From assembly GCF_041601295.1 (NCBI RefSeq), contig NZ_JBFIII010000007.1:1-46276 (forward strand): a DNA stretch of 46,276 nucleotides, written 5' to 3'. Source of the stretch: Immundisolibacter sp. (GTDB taxonomy: Bacteria > Pseudomonadota > Gammaproteobacteria > Immundisolibacterales > Immundisolibacteraceae). Below the pieces are notes generated by a model. The model was not told where the DNA came from. It worked only from the letters and a program-made list of their open reading frames with translations, and ran no database searches. Made by a program: the position numbers and the translations under genes. Shown here one piece after another: positions 1 through 7,981 of the stretch; the stretch's first letter is position 1; the number at the start of each line of letters is the position of its first letter.

Positions 1-1096
1 CGTCCTCCATTGAGATATACCCGGCCGGTCCGACCAGGTTGTGCTGCTTCAGGCGATGCGCCGTCAGCTCGGGCGCGTCGTCGGCAAAACCATAGAAGGT
101 CCAGACCAGCTCGGTGGCCGTGATCCCCTTGGTCTGGATCTGTCGCACCGCTAGGGTGTTCGAAATCTGCTGCACCACGACATTCGGGAATATGGACTGG
201 ATGGTCAGTGAAATCTCGCCACCCAGTTCCGGAACCCAGCGCAGTAACTCTGGCGCTTCCAGCTGCGCGTCCGCTTGCGCCTTGCGAGAGCTGGCTTGCT
301 GGTAGTGCTCGATGCTCTGGTCCTCGGCTGGCTTGCACACCTGAAGCAACTGATGGAGCTTGTTTTTGGACAGATGGACCCAGCCGCGCTGGCCTTGCCG
401 GTAGATGCCGAAGGTCGGGTAGAACAAATGGAGCAGACCCCCGTGGTAGCTGTCGCGCGAGTTCTCGGCATACAGCTTCCAGTTGCCGTTGAAATATTGC
501 CGCGCATGGCCAAGGACGCGGATCGGGCGCTCGAACACCCGCTCGATGTTGCCGCAATGTTCGTTACCCAGGTACTCCCGCAACGGCGGCGCCGCCTGGT
601 CGAAACTGCCAAAAATCATTTCGGCGATCGTGTCGACCCGCAGCTTCTGCAAGCCATGTCCGGCCAACTCGAAATCGGCAGGATAGCCGCCCTTGCCGCC
701 CAGTCCCTTGCGGAATGGCACGCCGACCAGATTGCCAGCGGGGTCGTAGGCCCACTGGTGGTACACGCAGGTATGGGTGCCGTTTGCGCCCACGTTGCCG
801 CGCAACTCGCGGCACACCAGCGCGCCGCGATGAGCGCAACGGTTAACCCAGCAGTGCAGCGCGCCGTCACCGTCGCGTGTCAGAACCACCGGTGTGTCGC
901 CAACAAACGTCGCCTTGAAGTCTCCGATCCGAGGCAATTCGGCATTCAGCCCGAGAAAGCTCCACACCGGACCGCGAAAAATACGTTCCTGTTCCTGCGC
1001 GTAAATCGCCTCATCGGTATATAGCCGGTAGGGTGCTCGCGTCTCGCCCGCGGCTGGCCAACGCAAGGGCAGGTCGGATACTGATGGAGCATTCAT
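1..1096 (-). CDS. Rieske aromatic ring-hydroxylating dioxygenase, alpha subunit (partial, C-terminus off left edge)
   Basis: This is the catalytic subunit of a non-haem iron oxygenase that hydroxylates an aromatic ring using electrons passed through a Rieske centre. About 365 residues are visible. The Rieske ligands are C87-x-H89 and C110-x2-H113; the 20 residues between the pairs are slightly more than usual. The mononuclear iron site shows in ENSRDSYHGGLLH, with H218 and H223 as ligands and the bridging D215. The third iron ligand (an Asp) should lie just beyond the edge. The ATG at 1096 has AGGAGA eight bases upstream. The stretch around LLHLFYPTFGIYR resembles the salicylate 5-hydroxylase/anthranilate dioxygenase group, but the substrate cannot be read. 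A beta subunit, ferredoxin and reductase, if present, lie beyond the edge. The family is sure, the substrate is not. Confidence 0.9.
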   Translation of the reverse strand, partial: MNAPSVSDLPLRWPAAGETRAPYRLYTDEAIYAQEQERIFRGPVWSFLGLNAELPRIGDFKATFVGDTPVVLTRDGDGALHCWVNRCAHRGALVCRELRGNVGANGTHTCVYHQWAYDPAGNLVGVPFRKGLGGKGGYPADFELAGHGLQKLRVDTIAEMIFGSFDQAAPPLREYLGNEHCGNIERVFERPIRVLGHARQYFNGNWKLYAENSRDSYHGGLLHLFYPTFGIYRQGQRGWVHLSKNKLHQLLQVCKPAEDQSIEHYQQASSRKAQADAQLEAPELLRWVPELGGEISLTIQSIFPNVVVQQISNTLAVRQIQTKGITATELVWTFYGFADDAPELTAHRLKQHNLVGPAGYISMED

Positions 1097-1505
1097 GTCT
1101 CGTGTCTCCTATGCAGGACTGGGTTAAATGGGAACGGATCGGATACGGCGCTATTGGCTGTAGGCCAAGGATCGACGACGCCACGTCGGATCAGCCAGGC
1201 CGGGGCCTTGTTTCCCCCTCGGGTAAATGCCGCGAAAAATTTATCTTTACGTTACGTGTACAGTGTGCCCAATTTCGCGTACGCTTGCGAAAGCCCATGA
1301 TTTCTGGCTGCGGGTGCCAGGCCGATTTCCTGAGTTGGCTGGCAAGTCGCGACGAAATCAGCGGGTTATAACGCGCTGACTGGCGGCTGAGTTTAATTCC
1401 CGAACCTGCCGGGACGCCAACGGACAGCGGTTTTAATGACTCCGGGACAGTGCGGACCCGCATCGCCGGTTCGACGTGTTTCGTTTTTGGAAGTGGTTTT
1501 CGGAT
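1097..1505. other. Intergenic region between divergent genes
   Basis: These 409 bases separate the minus-strand dioxygenase from the plus-strand RRM gene, so they should carry both promoters. The sequence is more AT-rich around 1240-1275. No reading frame here resembles a protein. The long leader before the RRM gene would suit post-transcriptional (for example cold-inducible) control known for such genes, but nothing in the sequence proves it. Confidence 0.5.
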
Positions 1506-1775
1506 ATGACTTCGATTTATGTTGGCAATCTGCCTTTTTCCGTGTCGGAAGACGAGTTGCGCACCCTGTTTGAGGAGCATGGCTCGGTTCATTCCGTAAA
1601 ACTAATCAATGACCGCGAGACGGGTCGGCCACGGGGATTCGGCTTCGTCGAAATGGATCCTTCAGAGGCGGCAGTTGCCATCCAGCGACTGAACGGCGTC
1701 GATCTTGGTGGTCGTGCGCTGCGCATCAACGAAGCGCAGGAAAGGGAAGCACGCCCCCCGCGCCGTCCGCGCTAA
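1506..1775 (+). CDS. Single-RRM RNA-binding protein
   Basis: An 89-residue cytoplasmic RNA-binding protein consisting of one RNA recognition motif and a short basic tail. RNP2 is IYVGNL at residues 4-9 and RNP1 is RGFGFVEM at residues 43-50. The C-terminus (RPPRRPR) is rich in arginine and proline and probably adds non-specific RNA affinity. The length and layout match the short RRM proteins common in cyanobacteria and many proteobacteria, often cold-induced RNA chaperones. The ATG at 1506 was chosen because the RRM starts directly after it; an in-frame GTG at 1476 would add ten residues that fit no family. The gene stands alone and is followed by a strong terminator. The RNA target is unknown. 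Confidence 0.92.
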   Translation: MTSIYVGNLPFSVSEDELRTLFEEHGSVHSVKLINDRETGRPRGFGFVEMDPSEAAVAIQRLNGVDLGGRALRINEAQEREARPPRRPR

Positions 1776-1798
1776 CTTCAGTCGCCTGAGTTTCTTGG

Positions 1799-1836
1799 AA
1801 CCCCGCGGCGCATACGGCGTCGCGGGGTTTTTGTGT
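1799..1836 (+). terminator. Rho-independent terminator after the RRM gene
   Basis: The arms AACCCCGCG and CGCGGGGTT form a 9-bp GC-rich stem around a loop of about 12 bases, followed by a T-rich run (TTTTTGTGTTGTT). It lies about 25 bases after the RRM stop codon and before the DUF1244 gene. Confidence 0.88.
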
Positions 1837-1864
1837 TGTTCAGAGTCTCTTGGAGACGGATCTT

Positions 1865-2110
1865 ATGGATGAAAGTATTCAGACCAAAATAGAAGCTGCC
1901 GCATTTCGGCAGTTGCTACGGCATCTTGGCGAACACACCGAGGTACAGAATATCGACCTCATGAATCTGGCAGGGTTCTGCCGCAATTGCCTGTCCAAGT
2001 GGTACCGGTCGGCCGCCAGTGAACAGGGCGTGGAAATCACCGACCAGGACGCGCGCCAGGCCATTTACGGCATGCCGTACGAGGATTGGAAAGCTCTACA
2101 TCAAAAATGA
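1865..2110 (+). CDS. DUF1244 family protein
   Basis: An 81-residue cytoplasmic protein of the DUF1244 family, which is small, conserved in alpha- and gammaproteobacteria and of unknown function. The family core is visible as IDLMNLAGFCRNCLSKWY (residues 30-47), including the C39-x2-C42 pair, and a conserved YGMPYEDWK near the C-terminus. The ATG at 1865 is preceded by GGAG at a spacing of nine bases; an in-frame TTG at 1850 would start upstream of that site and is less likely. It is transcribed separately from the RRM gene because a terminator lies between them, and it converges on the chemotaxis operon. The cysteine pair could bind a metal, but that is a guess. Confidence 0.9.
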   Translation: MDESIQTKIEAAAFRQLLRHLGEHTEVQNIDLMNLAGFCRNCLSKWYRSAASEQGVEITDQDARQAIYGMPYEDWKALHQK

Positions 2111-2233
2111 TGGCGTTGCCGGTCAGGCGCAATTCCATTCATCAGCGGTAGCTTTGAACGATCCGGACCAAGCTCTGATCTGTGATTGACAGACGGATGG
2201 ATTCCGATAGTTCACATTGGGGTCGGTTGATGA

Positions 2234-2707
2234 TCACACGACGAGGAGACTGAGAACACCTTTGCCGTAGCCCTGGACCTCGATCTCAAGATCCAGGCGC
2301 CCACCTGGACCAGCTAGCACCGGACCGGCCTCCTCCGGTACCGTGCCAACCGCGAATTCGGCCAGCCGCACCACCCGCCCACTGCCGGCGGTGAACAGGC
2401 TGGTCATCACGTTGGCGACTTCACGAAAATTGTCAGCGATATTCTGGGGCAGGATGCCGTTACGTGCGGCATCCTGGGCAGCGCTGGCCGGAATCATTGC
2501 CAATGAGGCGCCGGCCGCCGCCGCCACGGCGACATCGGCCACGATAATCGCCACTGTTTTTTTTGCTTCGTCCACACAAACGGCCACGACCGCGCCCTTG
2601 GGCACTTGCTTGAAGGCCTGAGTGGGTTGAGCGGTTGCGTTTCTGCCCACCAGAGAGGCAATTAACTTACCCACCGCCTGTGCGGTGGGCAGGACCTTAC
2701 TCGACAT
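2234..2707 (-). CDS. CheC/CheX-like protein, last gene of the chemotaxis operon
   Basis: A 157-residue protein with one segment matching the CheC/CheX/FliY phosphatase pattern D-x3-E-x2-N: D92, E96 and N99 in ADNFREVANVM, with a proline at 124. The N-terminal third is variable, and the C-terminal part (DLEIEVQGYGKGVLSLLVV) has the alternating hydrophobic strands usual in this fold. Members of these families dephosphorylate CheY-P. It follows a CheY-like gene by 125 bases and is co-oriented with the operon, which supports a role in ending the signal. It could instead be a degenerate, non-catalytic paralogue that binds a partner. Overall similarity to classic CheC or CheX is low, so the family call is tentative. 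The start is ATG 2707 with a GGGGG-rich upstream stretch. Confidence 0.6.
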   Translation of the reverse strand: MSSKVLPTAQAVGKLIASLVGRNATAQPTQAFKQVPKGAVVAVCVDEAKKTVAIIVADVAVAAAAGASLAMIPASAAQDAARNGILPQNIADNFREVANVMTSLFTAGSGRVVRLAEFAVGTVPEEAGPVLAGPGGRLDLEIEVQGYGKGVLSLLVV

Positions 2708-2832
2708 GGCGCCCCCGAAAAATATGGAGAAACTGGCTCAAAAGAAGTTACCTCAGGCTGGTCTGCGACGCGCAGGCGTACCGTGGCGTAATCGCGCCGT
2801 CGGCAGCGCTTGAAACAAAACCAGGCTGAACT

Positions 2833-3195
2833 TCAGGTCAGAATCGGATCGAGAATCTGGCGAAAGGTATCTTCAGTAAATGGCTTGGTAATCATGAAAG
2901 CAGCGCCTCGCTCACGGGCCATATCACGCACCTCCGGTGCGGTTTCGGATGTTACGAAACCGAACATGACTTTATGCCCTTCCGCTCGGACCGCATCCAG
3001 GAGCTCCAAGCCCGTCATCTGTGGCATGTTCCAGTCAGAAAGCACGAGGTCCGGGGGAGACTTCCGAATCAACTCAAGCGCTTGAAGGCCGTTTTCCGCC
3101 TCTTCCAAGTCATGCTTATCGTAACCCGCCTGGCGCAGTGTGCGCCGGACGATCATGCGCATAGCCTTGCTGTCATCTACCAGTAAAATTCTCAT
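2833..3195 (-). CDS. cheY: CheY-like single-domain response regulator
   Basis: A 120-residue stand-alone receiver domain. It shows the acidic pair D7-D8, phospho-acceptor D54 (in LSDWNMPQ), the switch threonine T82 and the conserved K104 (ITKPF). No output domain is present, so it should act by binding a partner when phosphorylated by CheA, either the flagellar switch or, as in pilus-type systems, a motility regulator. The ATG at 3195 opens directly on the first strand (MRILLVDDS); upstream in-frame starts add ten unlikely residues. It lies between two CheX/CheC-type genes, which fits a CheY with dedicated phosphatases. DWNMPQMTGLELL is close to enterobacterial CheY, so flagellar control is likely. 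Confidence 0.92.
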   Translation of the reverse strand: MRILLVDDSKAMRMIVRRTLRQAGYDKHDLEEAENGLQALELIRKSPPDLVLSDWNMPQMTGLELLDAVRAEGHKVMFGFVTSETAPEVRDMARERGAAFMITKPFTEDTFRQILDPILT

Positions 3196-3249
3196 TTTCA
3201 GCGTCCACCATGTCAAAGCGCACAATTAAGCAGTTACCTGTGCAGGTCG

Positions 3250-3693
3250 TCACTGCACCTGATTAGGTTTGGTCATACGTACCAATAATTTCCCTGCGGC
3301 CGAATCGAAGGCCTGCTCAAATGCCCATGCGTGCATTATCGGCTCAGTCGTTTCGGTCTCCCAGGTCAGGGGCAAGGACTGTTTGAGGGCGCCCGGCCAT
3401 AGGCCTTTTATGTTGCCCCCCAAAATATTGGCCATCTCACCGACGGTATCCATGACCAGACCCAGGTCGACCTCATCGACAGGCAAATCAACCAGATTGG
3501 CAGTCGCCTGCTGAGCCAGCGACAGGCTACAGTCAATACGCAGGACGAGTTCTCCGTCGCCCTGAATTTCGATCTGGCTGCTAATGCCTGGCTCCGGGAC
3601 TTCGATCAATGAGGTAACCAACAAATCCAAGCCTACCATCGAGCTCCAGGTCTCGCGTGTCAAGGCTTCAATATCTACTGTGTCGATACTCAT
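3250..3693 (-). CDS. cheX: CheX-type CheY-P phosphatase
   Basis: A 147-residue protein of the CheX family, which removes phosphate from CheY-P and so resets the chemotactic signal. The catalytic signature D-x3-E-x2-N is present as D82, E86 and N89 within VMDTVGEMANILGGNIKG, followed by the glycine-rich turn typical of CheX. The ATG at 3693 overlaps the last 26 bases of cheR; the longer in-frame start at 3777 would overlap cheR by over 100 bases and add no family-like sequence. It lies just upstream of the cheY gene it would act on, and CheZ is absent here, so CheX probably takes its place. Base composition is lower in GC than in cheA or cheB. Confidence 0.88.
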   Translation of the reverse strand: MSIDTVDIEALTRETWSSMVGLDLLVTSLIEVPEPGISSQIEIQGDGELVLRIDCSLSLAQQATANLVDLPVDEVDLGLVMDTVGEMANILGGNIKGLWPGALKQSLPLTWETETTEPIMHAWAFEQAFDSAAGKLLVRMTKPNQVQ

Positions 3694-4534
3694 TGCCGGT
3701 ACCTGTAGGTGCGTCTGTTCCGGCATTCTTGAGCCGGTAGGTGCCAGGATATGTGCGCTCAAAATTGAGATCGACATTCAGAGTCGTTTCCGCAGTGCCC
3801 AGCATAAGAAATCCATCCGGCGCCATAATTTGGCGCGCCCTTTCCAGTATTTTCTTTTTTGTTTCCAAGTTGAAGTATATCAACACATTACGCATCAATA
3901 TCAGGTCTGGCGCAAGGCTATCCGGCCAGTCACCAATTAAGTTTATCTGTCGAAATTCGACCATATTTCGAATATCTTCATTCAGCTCATAGTCAGCGCT
4001 GTTACGAGCAAAATGCTGCGCCAGATATTGCTCGGATAATCCACGCTCAACTTCGTGTTTTCGATATGCGCCCGTTTTCGCTCGGCTCAGACACGTTGTC
4101 GAAACATCTGTCGCCAACAGGTGCAAACGCCAACTCGCAAGTTCCGGCAACTGCTCGCGAATTTTCATGGCCAGGCTGTAGGGCTCCTGTCCAGTGGAGC
4201 AGGCTGCGCTCCAGATCTGTAAACGACGTTGTTTTTTGCGGGCTTCCATGAGGTTCGGTAACACGACCTTGACCATCGTTTCGAATAGGTCAGGATCACG
4301 AAAAAAATACGTTTCGTTGACGGTAAGGGCATCCACGACTTCCATGTACAAGTCGTCACCGGCAGCTTGCCTCAAGCGCACGACCAAAGCATCGAGGTCC
4401 TCGAGACTGTATTTTCGCAGTAGCGGTTGCATACGCGACTCGATCAGATAATCCTTCTCCGCGTCCAGTACGATGGCCACGCGGCTGAAAAGAAGGTCTC
4501 GGATGTAGGCAAAAGCATGTGCGCTAGACGGCAT
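3668..4534 (-). CDS. cheR: Chemoreceptor glutamate methyltransferase CheR
   Basis: A 288-residue S-adenosylmethionine-dependent methyltransferase that methylates glutamates on the chemoreceptor during adaptation, opposing CheB. It has the helical N-terminal domain (residues 1-95) with NETYFFRD at 73-80, then the SAM-binding domain with SAACSTGQEPYS at 109-120. The later LILMRNVLIYFN segment is also typical of CheR. The ATG at 4534 was preferred to 4627 because the family begins here; it overlaps the end of cheB by 11 bases. No C-terminal receptor-docking pentapeptide was seen on the MCP of this operon, so docking may be direct. Part of the gene (3841-3900) is strikingly AT-rich, about 28% GC in that line. 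Confidence 0.95.
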   Translation of the reverse strand: MPSSAHAFAYIRDLLFSRVAIVLDAEKDYLIESRMQPLLRKYSLEDLDALVVRLRQAAGDDLYMEVVDALTVNETYFFRDPDLFETMVKVVLPNLMEARKKQRRLQIWSAACSTGQEPYSLAMKIREQLPELASWRLHLLATDVSTTCLSRAKTGAYRKHEVERGLSEQYLAQHFARNSADYELNEDIRNMVEFRQINLIGDWPDSLAPDLILMRNVLIYFNLETKKKILERARQIMAPDGFLMLGTAETTLNVDLNFERTYPGTYRLKNAGTDAPTGTGNEYRHSRY

Positions 4535-5615
4535 AGCGAGTGGCCCTGTGTGCGGTCCTAGCGGCTCGCGAAAGAATCGCGGAACCGATTTCCGACAGAG
4601 GCAGCACACGTTCTGCAAGCCCATCATTTACCACCGCTCCGGGCATCCCCCACACCACCGAGCTGGCTTCGTCCTGAGCGTATACGGAACCACCCTGAGC
4701 GTATAGCGTGCGACAGCCGTTACAACCGTCCCTACCCATGCCAGTGAGTATCACCGCCAACACACCTGCTCCGTAGCACTCAACCGCCGACTCCAGCAAG
4801 GCGTCTACAGCCGGACGGCAAAAATTAACGGGTGGTTTCTGATCAAGCCTCAACGTCGGTACTCCGGCTTCGCATACAACGCGCATATGGTGGTCACCCG
4901 GTGCGAGCCAGATGGTGCCAGGTGTCAATGGACTGCCTTCGATCCCCTCACGTACGCGCAGCGGGCAGCGGGCGTCGAGACGCTCGGCGAGCAGGCGCGT
5001 GAATAACGGGGGCATGTGCTGGGCAATCAGCACCGGCACCGGGAAGTCCGCGGGTAACTGGGCCAGCACCTCGTCAAGCGCATTCGGTCCGCCCGTAGAC
5101 GAACCGATAACCAACAGACTTATGTCCGTTTGGATCGTGTGCTGTCTCGCGGGCAGCGCCGGTCGCGTTGGGACTGTTGGCAGTGTGTCCGCACTGCCGG
5201 CGGCGGGCAACCGTAACAGGGGGCGGATCTTGCGCGTGAGGTCGATTCCAAACTGCTTCAGATTACCCTCCAGCGTCAAACCCGAGGCTGGCTTGGGAAT
5301 GTAGTCATCCGCGCCCCGCGATAACGCTTCCAGCGTCGTCGACGCACCGCGTTCCGTCAGGCTGCTGCATATGACCACCGGTAGCTGTGGCCAGCGCTTA
5401 CGCAGGTGGGACAGCGTCGCCAAACCGTCCATCTGCGGCATTTCGATGTCCAGCGTGATCAGGTCAGGCGACATCTGCTCAATCTGTGCCAGCGCAGAGA
5501 CGCCGCTGAATGCGGTGCCACACACACGCAGGTCGGGATCACTCTCGACCGCGTGCTTGACCAAACGGCGCATGAGCGCCGAGTCGTCCACGACCAGAAT
5601 GCGTTTTGTAGTCAT
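4524..5615 (-). CDS. cheB: Chemotaxis protein-glutamate methylesterase/deamidase CheB
   Basis: A 363-residue two-domain enzyme that removes methyl groups from chemoreceptors, activated by phosphorylation from CheA. The receiver domain (residues 1-125) has D10-D11, phospho-acceptor D56 and K108. After a linker, the methylesterase domain (about 165-355) carries the catalytic triad S173 (GSSTGGP), H200 (AQHMP) and D296 (LTGMGRDG). Length is standard for the family. It starts at ATG 5615 and overlaps cheR by 11 bases, so the adaptation pair is probably translated together. A gap of 166 bases separates it from the upstream receptor gene. Confidence 0.96.
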   Translation of the reverse strand: MTTKRILVVDDSALMRRLVKHAVESDPDLRVCGTAFSGVSALAQIEQMSPDLITLDIEMPQMDGLATLSHLRKRWPQLPVVICSSLTERGASTTLEALSRGADDYIPKPASGLTLEGNLKQFGIDLTRKIRPLLRLPAAGSADTLPTVPTRPALPARQHTIQTDISLLVIGSSTGGPNALDEVLAQLPADFPVPVLIAQHMPPLFTRLLAERLDARCPLRVREGIEGSPLTPGTIWLAPGDHHMRVVCEAGVPTLRLDQKPPVNFCRPAVDALLESAVECYGAGVLAVILTGMGRDGCNGCRTLYAQGGSVYAQDEASSVVWGMPGAVVNDGLAERVLPLSEIGSAILSRAARTAHRATRYAV

Positions 5616-5781
5616 GTCGCGCTAAAACCGGATGGAGCATTTCCAGAGTGAGCGACAAGCTGGCCGGTGTATGAAGCGTGCTCGTCCATGATCGCTCGTG
5701 GCGCTCGCCGTGTCGGATTCATCTGCGTGTACACGAAGTGTTCGCCTGAGGTTGCCAAAATCAAGGCCTTGACCGGGGGTA

Positions 5782-7482
5782 TCAAGCCGCGCGCAGCTCG
5801 CCCAGAAAACGATTCACTTCATCGCGCAACGTCGTCCCCTGGCGCGCCAGCTCATCAGCTGACCCCAGCAATTGCCCAGCAGCTGCACCCGTTTCAGCGG
5901 CTGCGCTGCTCACTTCGGTAATGTTTTGCGATACCTCCTGGGTCCCGGCAGCGGTTTGCGCAATGTTCCGGGCAATATCCTGGGTCGCTTGACCTTGCTC
6001 TTTCACCTGGCGGGAAATCACGTTGGCGGTGTCATTGAGTTCGCGAATGGTGCTTCCGATGCCCTGGATGGAAGAGATCGCTTCCTGTGTGGCGGCCTGG
6101 ATCGCGGCAATTTGTGACGCCACTTCCTCGGTCGCCTCAGCGGTTTGCTTGGCCAGGGACTTCACCTCCGAAGCGACCACCGCGAAACCTTTGCCAGCGT
6201 CGCCGGCGCGAGCCGCTTCGATGGTGGCATTCAGGGCTAACAGGTTGGTTTGCGAAGCGATGCCATTGATCAGAGTAACCACGTCACCAATCTTTCCCGC
6301 CGCATCGGCCAGGCTCTGCACCTTGGCGTTGGTTACCTCGGCGCTTTCGAGCGCACGCGTGGCAATTTCGGCCGAGTGGGAACCGTGACGACCGATCTCG
6401 GCGATGGATGTTGCCAGCTGTTCCGCCGCTGCGGCCAAAGTCTGGACGTTCGCGGTCGCCTGCTCCGAAGCCGCGGCCACGGTAGCCGCACGCAGGTCGG
6501 TAAACTCAGCCGTCTGACTCATGCTCTGGGCGGTCGCCCGCAGCTCCTCGGCGGAACTGTTCAGCGTGTTCAGCGCCTGGGCCAGCGAGGTATCGAACTC
6601 ACTGATGAAGCGCTCAATAGCGACTCGCCGCTGCTCCTTGCCGGCCTGCTCGATCTGTTGCTCATTCTGCAGCATTTCAGCTTGACGGCGATTCTCCTTG
6701 AAGACCTCAAGCGCCCGAGCCAGGGAACCGATTTCGTCACGCCGGTCCAGATCCACCGCCGCCCCGTCGATCTCACCCTTGGCGACAGCACGCATCGCAG
6801 CCGTAATACGGGCGAGCGGCAGCGATACACCGCCCAGGGTAGTGAATACCCCCCATCCGCCAATAACCAGGGTGGCTAGCATTAATGTCCCTGTCACCAA
6901 ACGGGACGTCTGGTACATCGCTGCATTGCGGGCATACAGCGTAGCTGCCTGTTCGCGCTGGAAATCGATCAGCATCGAGAGGGCTTCGACCGCTGGGCCC
7001 AACTCCTGCTGCATACGGGTGCGGGCATACGTTTCGAGTTCCTCAGCGTTACGCCGCTCAAGTATCTGTACCAGGCTCTCCACGGACTGATTGGCTTGCG
7101 CCAACACCTGAGCCACATCGTTTGCCAGATCAGTCTCGTCCTTCAGCGCCTTTGGGCGGCTTTGATACTGTTCCCAGGGCCCTCTGATGTTATTCAGGGC
7201 CACGTTCACGGTCTGGCGTGCCTCAAGCCACTCATTGCCGGTTCTTTGCGCCGTTCGAACCGCATTGACAATGACTACCTGGTACTGCTCGGTCACCAGA
7301 TATAAGGCCAGTACCGGTTCAATGCGATTGCTGTAGATGTCCTCGATGCGCTGATCAGCGGCACGCGATAGCCACCAACCGCTCCCCCCTAGAATTATTG
7401 CCATCAGGGATGTGGACAGGACGACCCAGAGTAGTCGAGCTCTGATAGACAGGGCGGGCATCTTTGAGGGTAGAAGTTTCAT
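5782..7482 (-). CDS. Methyl-accepting chemotaxis protein
   Basis: A 566-residue transmembrane chemoreceptor. Membrane helix 1 spans about 17-38, a mostly helical periplasmic sensor of about 150 residues follows (four-helix-bundle type by length and composition), helix 2 spans about 194-216, then a HAMP domain to about 268 and a long coiled-coil signalling domain. The hairpin tip is visible as [19 protein letters not shown] with the following [13 protein letters not shown], which contacts CheA and CheW. The C-terminus ends in RFLGELRAA without a CheR-binding pentapeptide. The ATG at 7482 has AGGA six bases upstream; an in-frame TTG at 7518 is less likely. The ligand is unknown. As the only receptor in the operon it is probably the dedicated input. 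Confidence 0.95.
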   Translation of the reverse strand: MKLLPSKMPALSIRARLLWVVLSTSLMAIILGGSGWWLSRAADQRIEDIYSNRIEPVLALYLVTEQYQVVIVNAVRTAQRTGNEWLEARQTVNVALNNIRGPWEQYQSRPKALKDETDLANDVAQVLAQANQSVESLVQILERRNAEELETYARTRMQQELGPAVEALSMLIDFQREQAATLYARNAAMYQTSRLVTGTLMLATLVIGGWGVFTTLGGVSLPLARITAAMRAVAKGEIDGAAVDLDRRDEIGSLARALEVFKENRRQAEMLQNEQQIEQAGKEQRRVAIERFISEFDTSLAQALNTLNSSAEELRATAQSMSQTAEFTDLRAATVAAASEQATANVQTLAAAAEQLATSIAEIGRHGSHSAEIATRALESAEVTNAKVQSLADAAGKIGDVVTLINGIASQTNLLALNATIEAARAGDAGKGFAVVASEVKSLAKQTAEATEEVASQIAAIQAATQEAISSIQGIGSTIRELNDTANVISRQVKEQGQATQDIARNIAQTAAGTQEVSQNITEVSSAAAETGAAAGQLLGSADELARQGTTLRDEVNRFLGELRAA

Positions 7483-7540
7483 TGCTTGCTTATCCTGTAA
7501 TAAGGACCAATCGTACAAAATGGCTCACGCGGCGCCGCGG

Positions 7541-7981
7541 TCAGGCGGCATCGGCGTTACCGCCGATGACCTGGTCTGGGTCCAGAATCAGCAGCAACGT
7601 ATCCGGCTGCTTACACACAGCCCGCACAAAGCCCCGGATGCTCTCATCCAGCGTAGGTGGAGGTGACTCGAAGTCATCCGGGTCCGCCTCGATCACATCG
7701 CCCACGCCGTCTACCAGGAAACTGACCACCCCAAGCTCGCGACTCAGAACGACGCTCATGGGCTTCATGCCTTCCGCCCGCGGTGGCAAGCCAAGGCGGT
7801 CGCGCAGATCGAGTACAGTCACGATCTGGCCGCGCAAGTTGATCAGTCCGCGAACCATGCTGGGAGCCAGCGGCACATACGTGAGATCGAGGTGTTGGTT
7901 GACTTCCTGTACTCGCAGCAGGTCGACACCGAGAAACAAGTCAGCCACGTAAAACGTGCATAAGGAGGTCCGGCCAGCCAT
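7541..7981 (-). CDS. cheW: Chemotaxis coupling protein CheW
   Basis: A 146-residue CheW-domain protein that links the chemoreceptor tip to the kinase CheA. Family features include the opening strand TFYVADLFLGVDLLRVQEV, the RGLINLRGQIVTVLDLRDRLGL core and the DGVGDVIE segment. Its ATG shares one base with the cheA stop codon (TAATG), with a GAGG site inside the cheA end, so the two are translationally coupled. It lies between cheA and the receptor gene, as expected for an adaptor. Confidence 0.95.
   Translation of the reverse strand: MAGRTSLCTFYVADLFLGVDLLRVQEVNQHLDLTYVPLAPSMVRGLINLRGQIVTVLDLRDRLGLPPRAEGMKPMSVVLSRELGVVSFLVDGVGDVIEADPDDFESPPPTLDESIRGFVRAVCKQPDTLLLILDPDQVIGGNADAA

Noticed and set aside
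275..1024. A 249-codon plus-strand frame
   Set aside because: It runs antisense to the Rieske dioxygenase, whose iron-sulfur and iron ligands are all on the minus strand.
1240..1275. Possible palindromic operator around ACGTTACGT
   Set aside because: The symmetry is short and imperfect and lies in an AT-rich patch where such matches are common.
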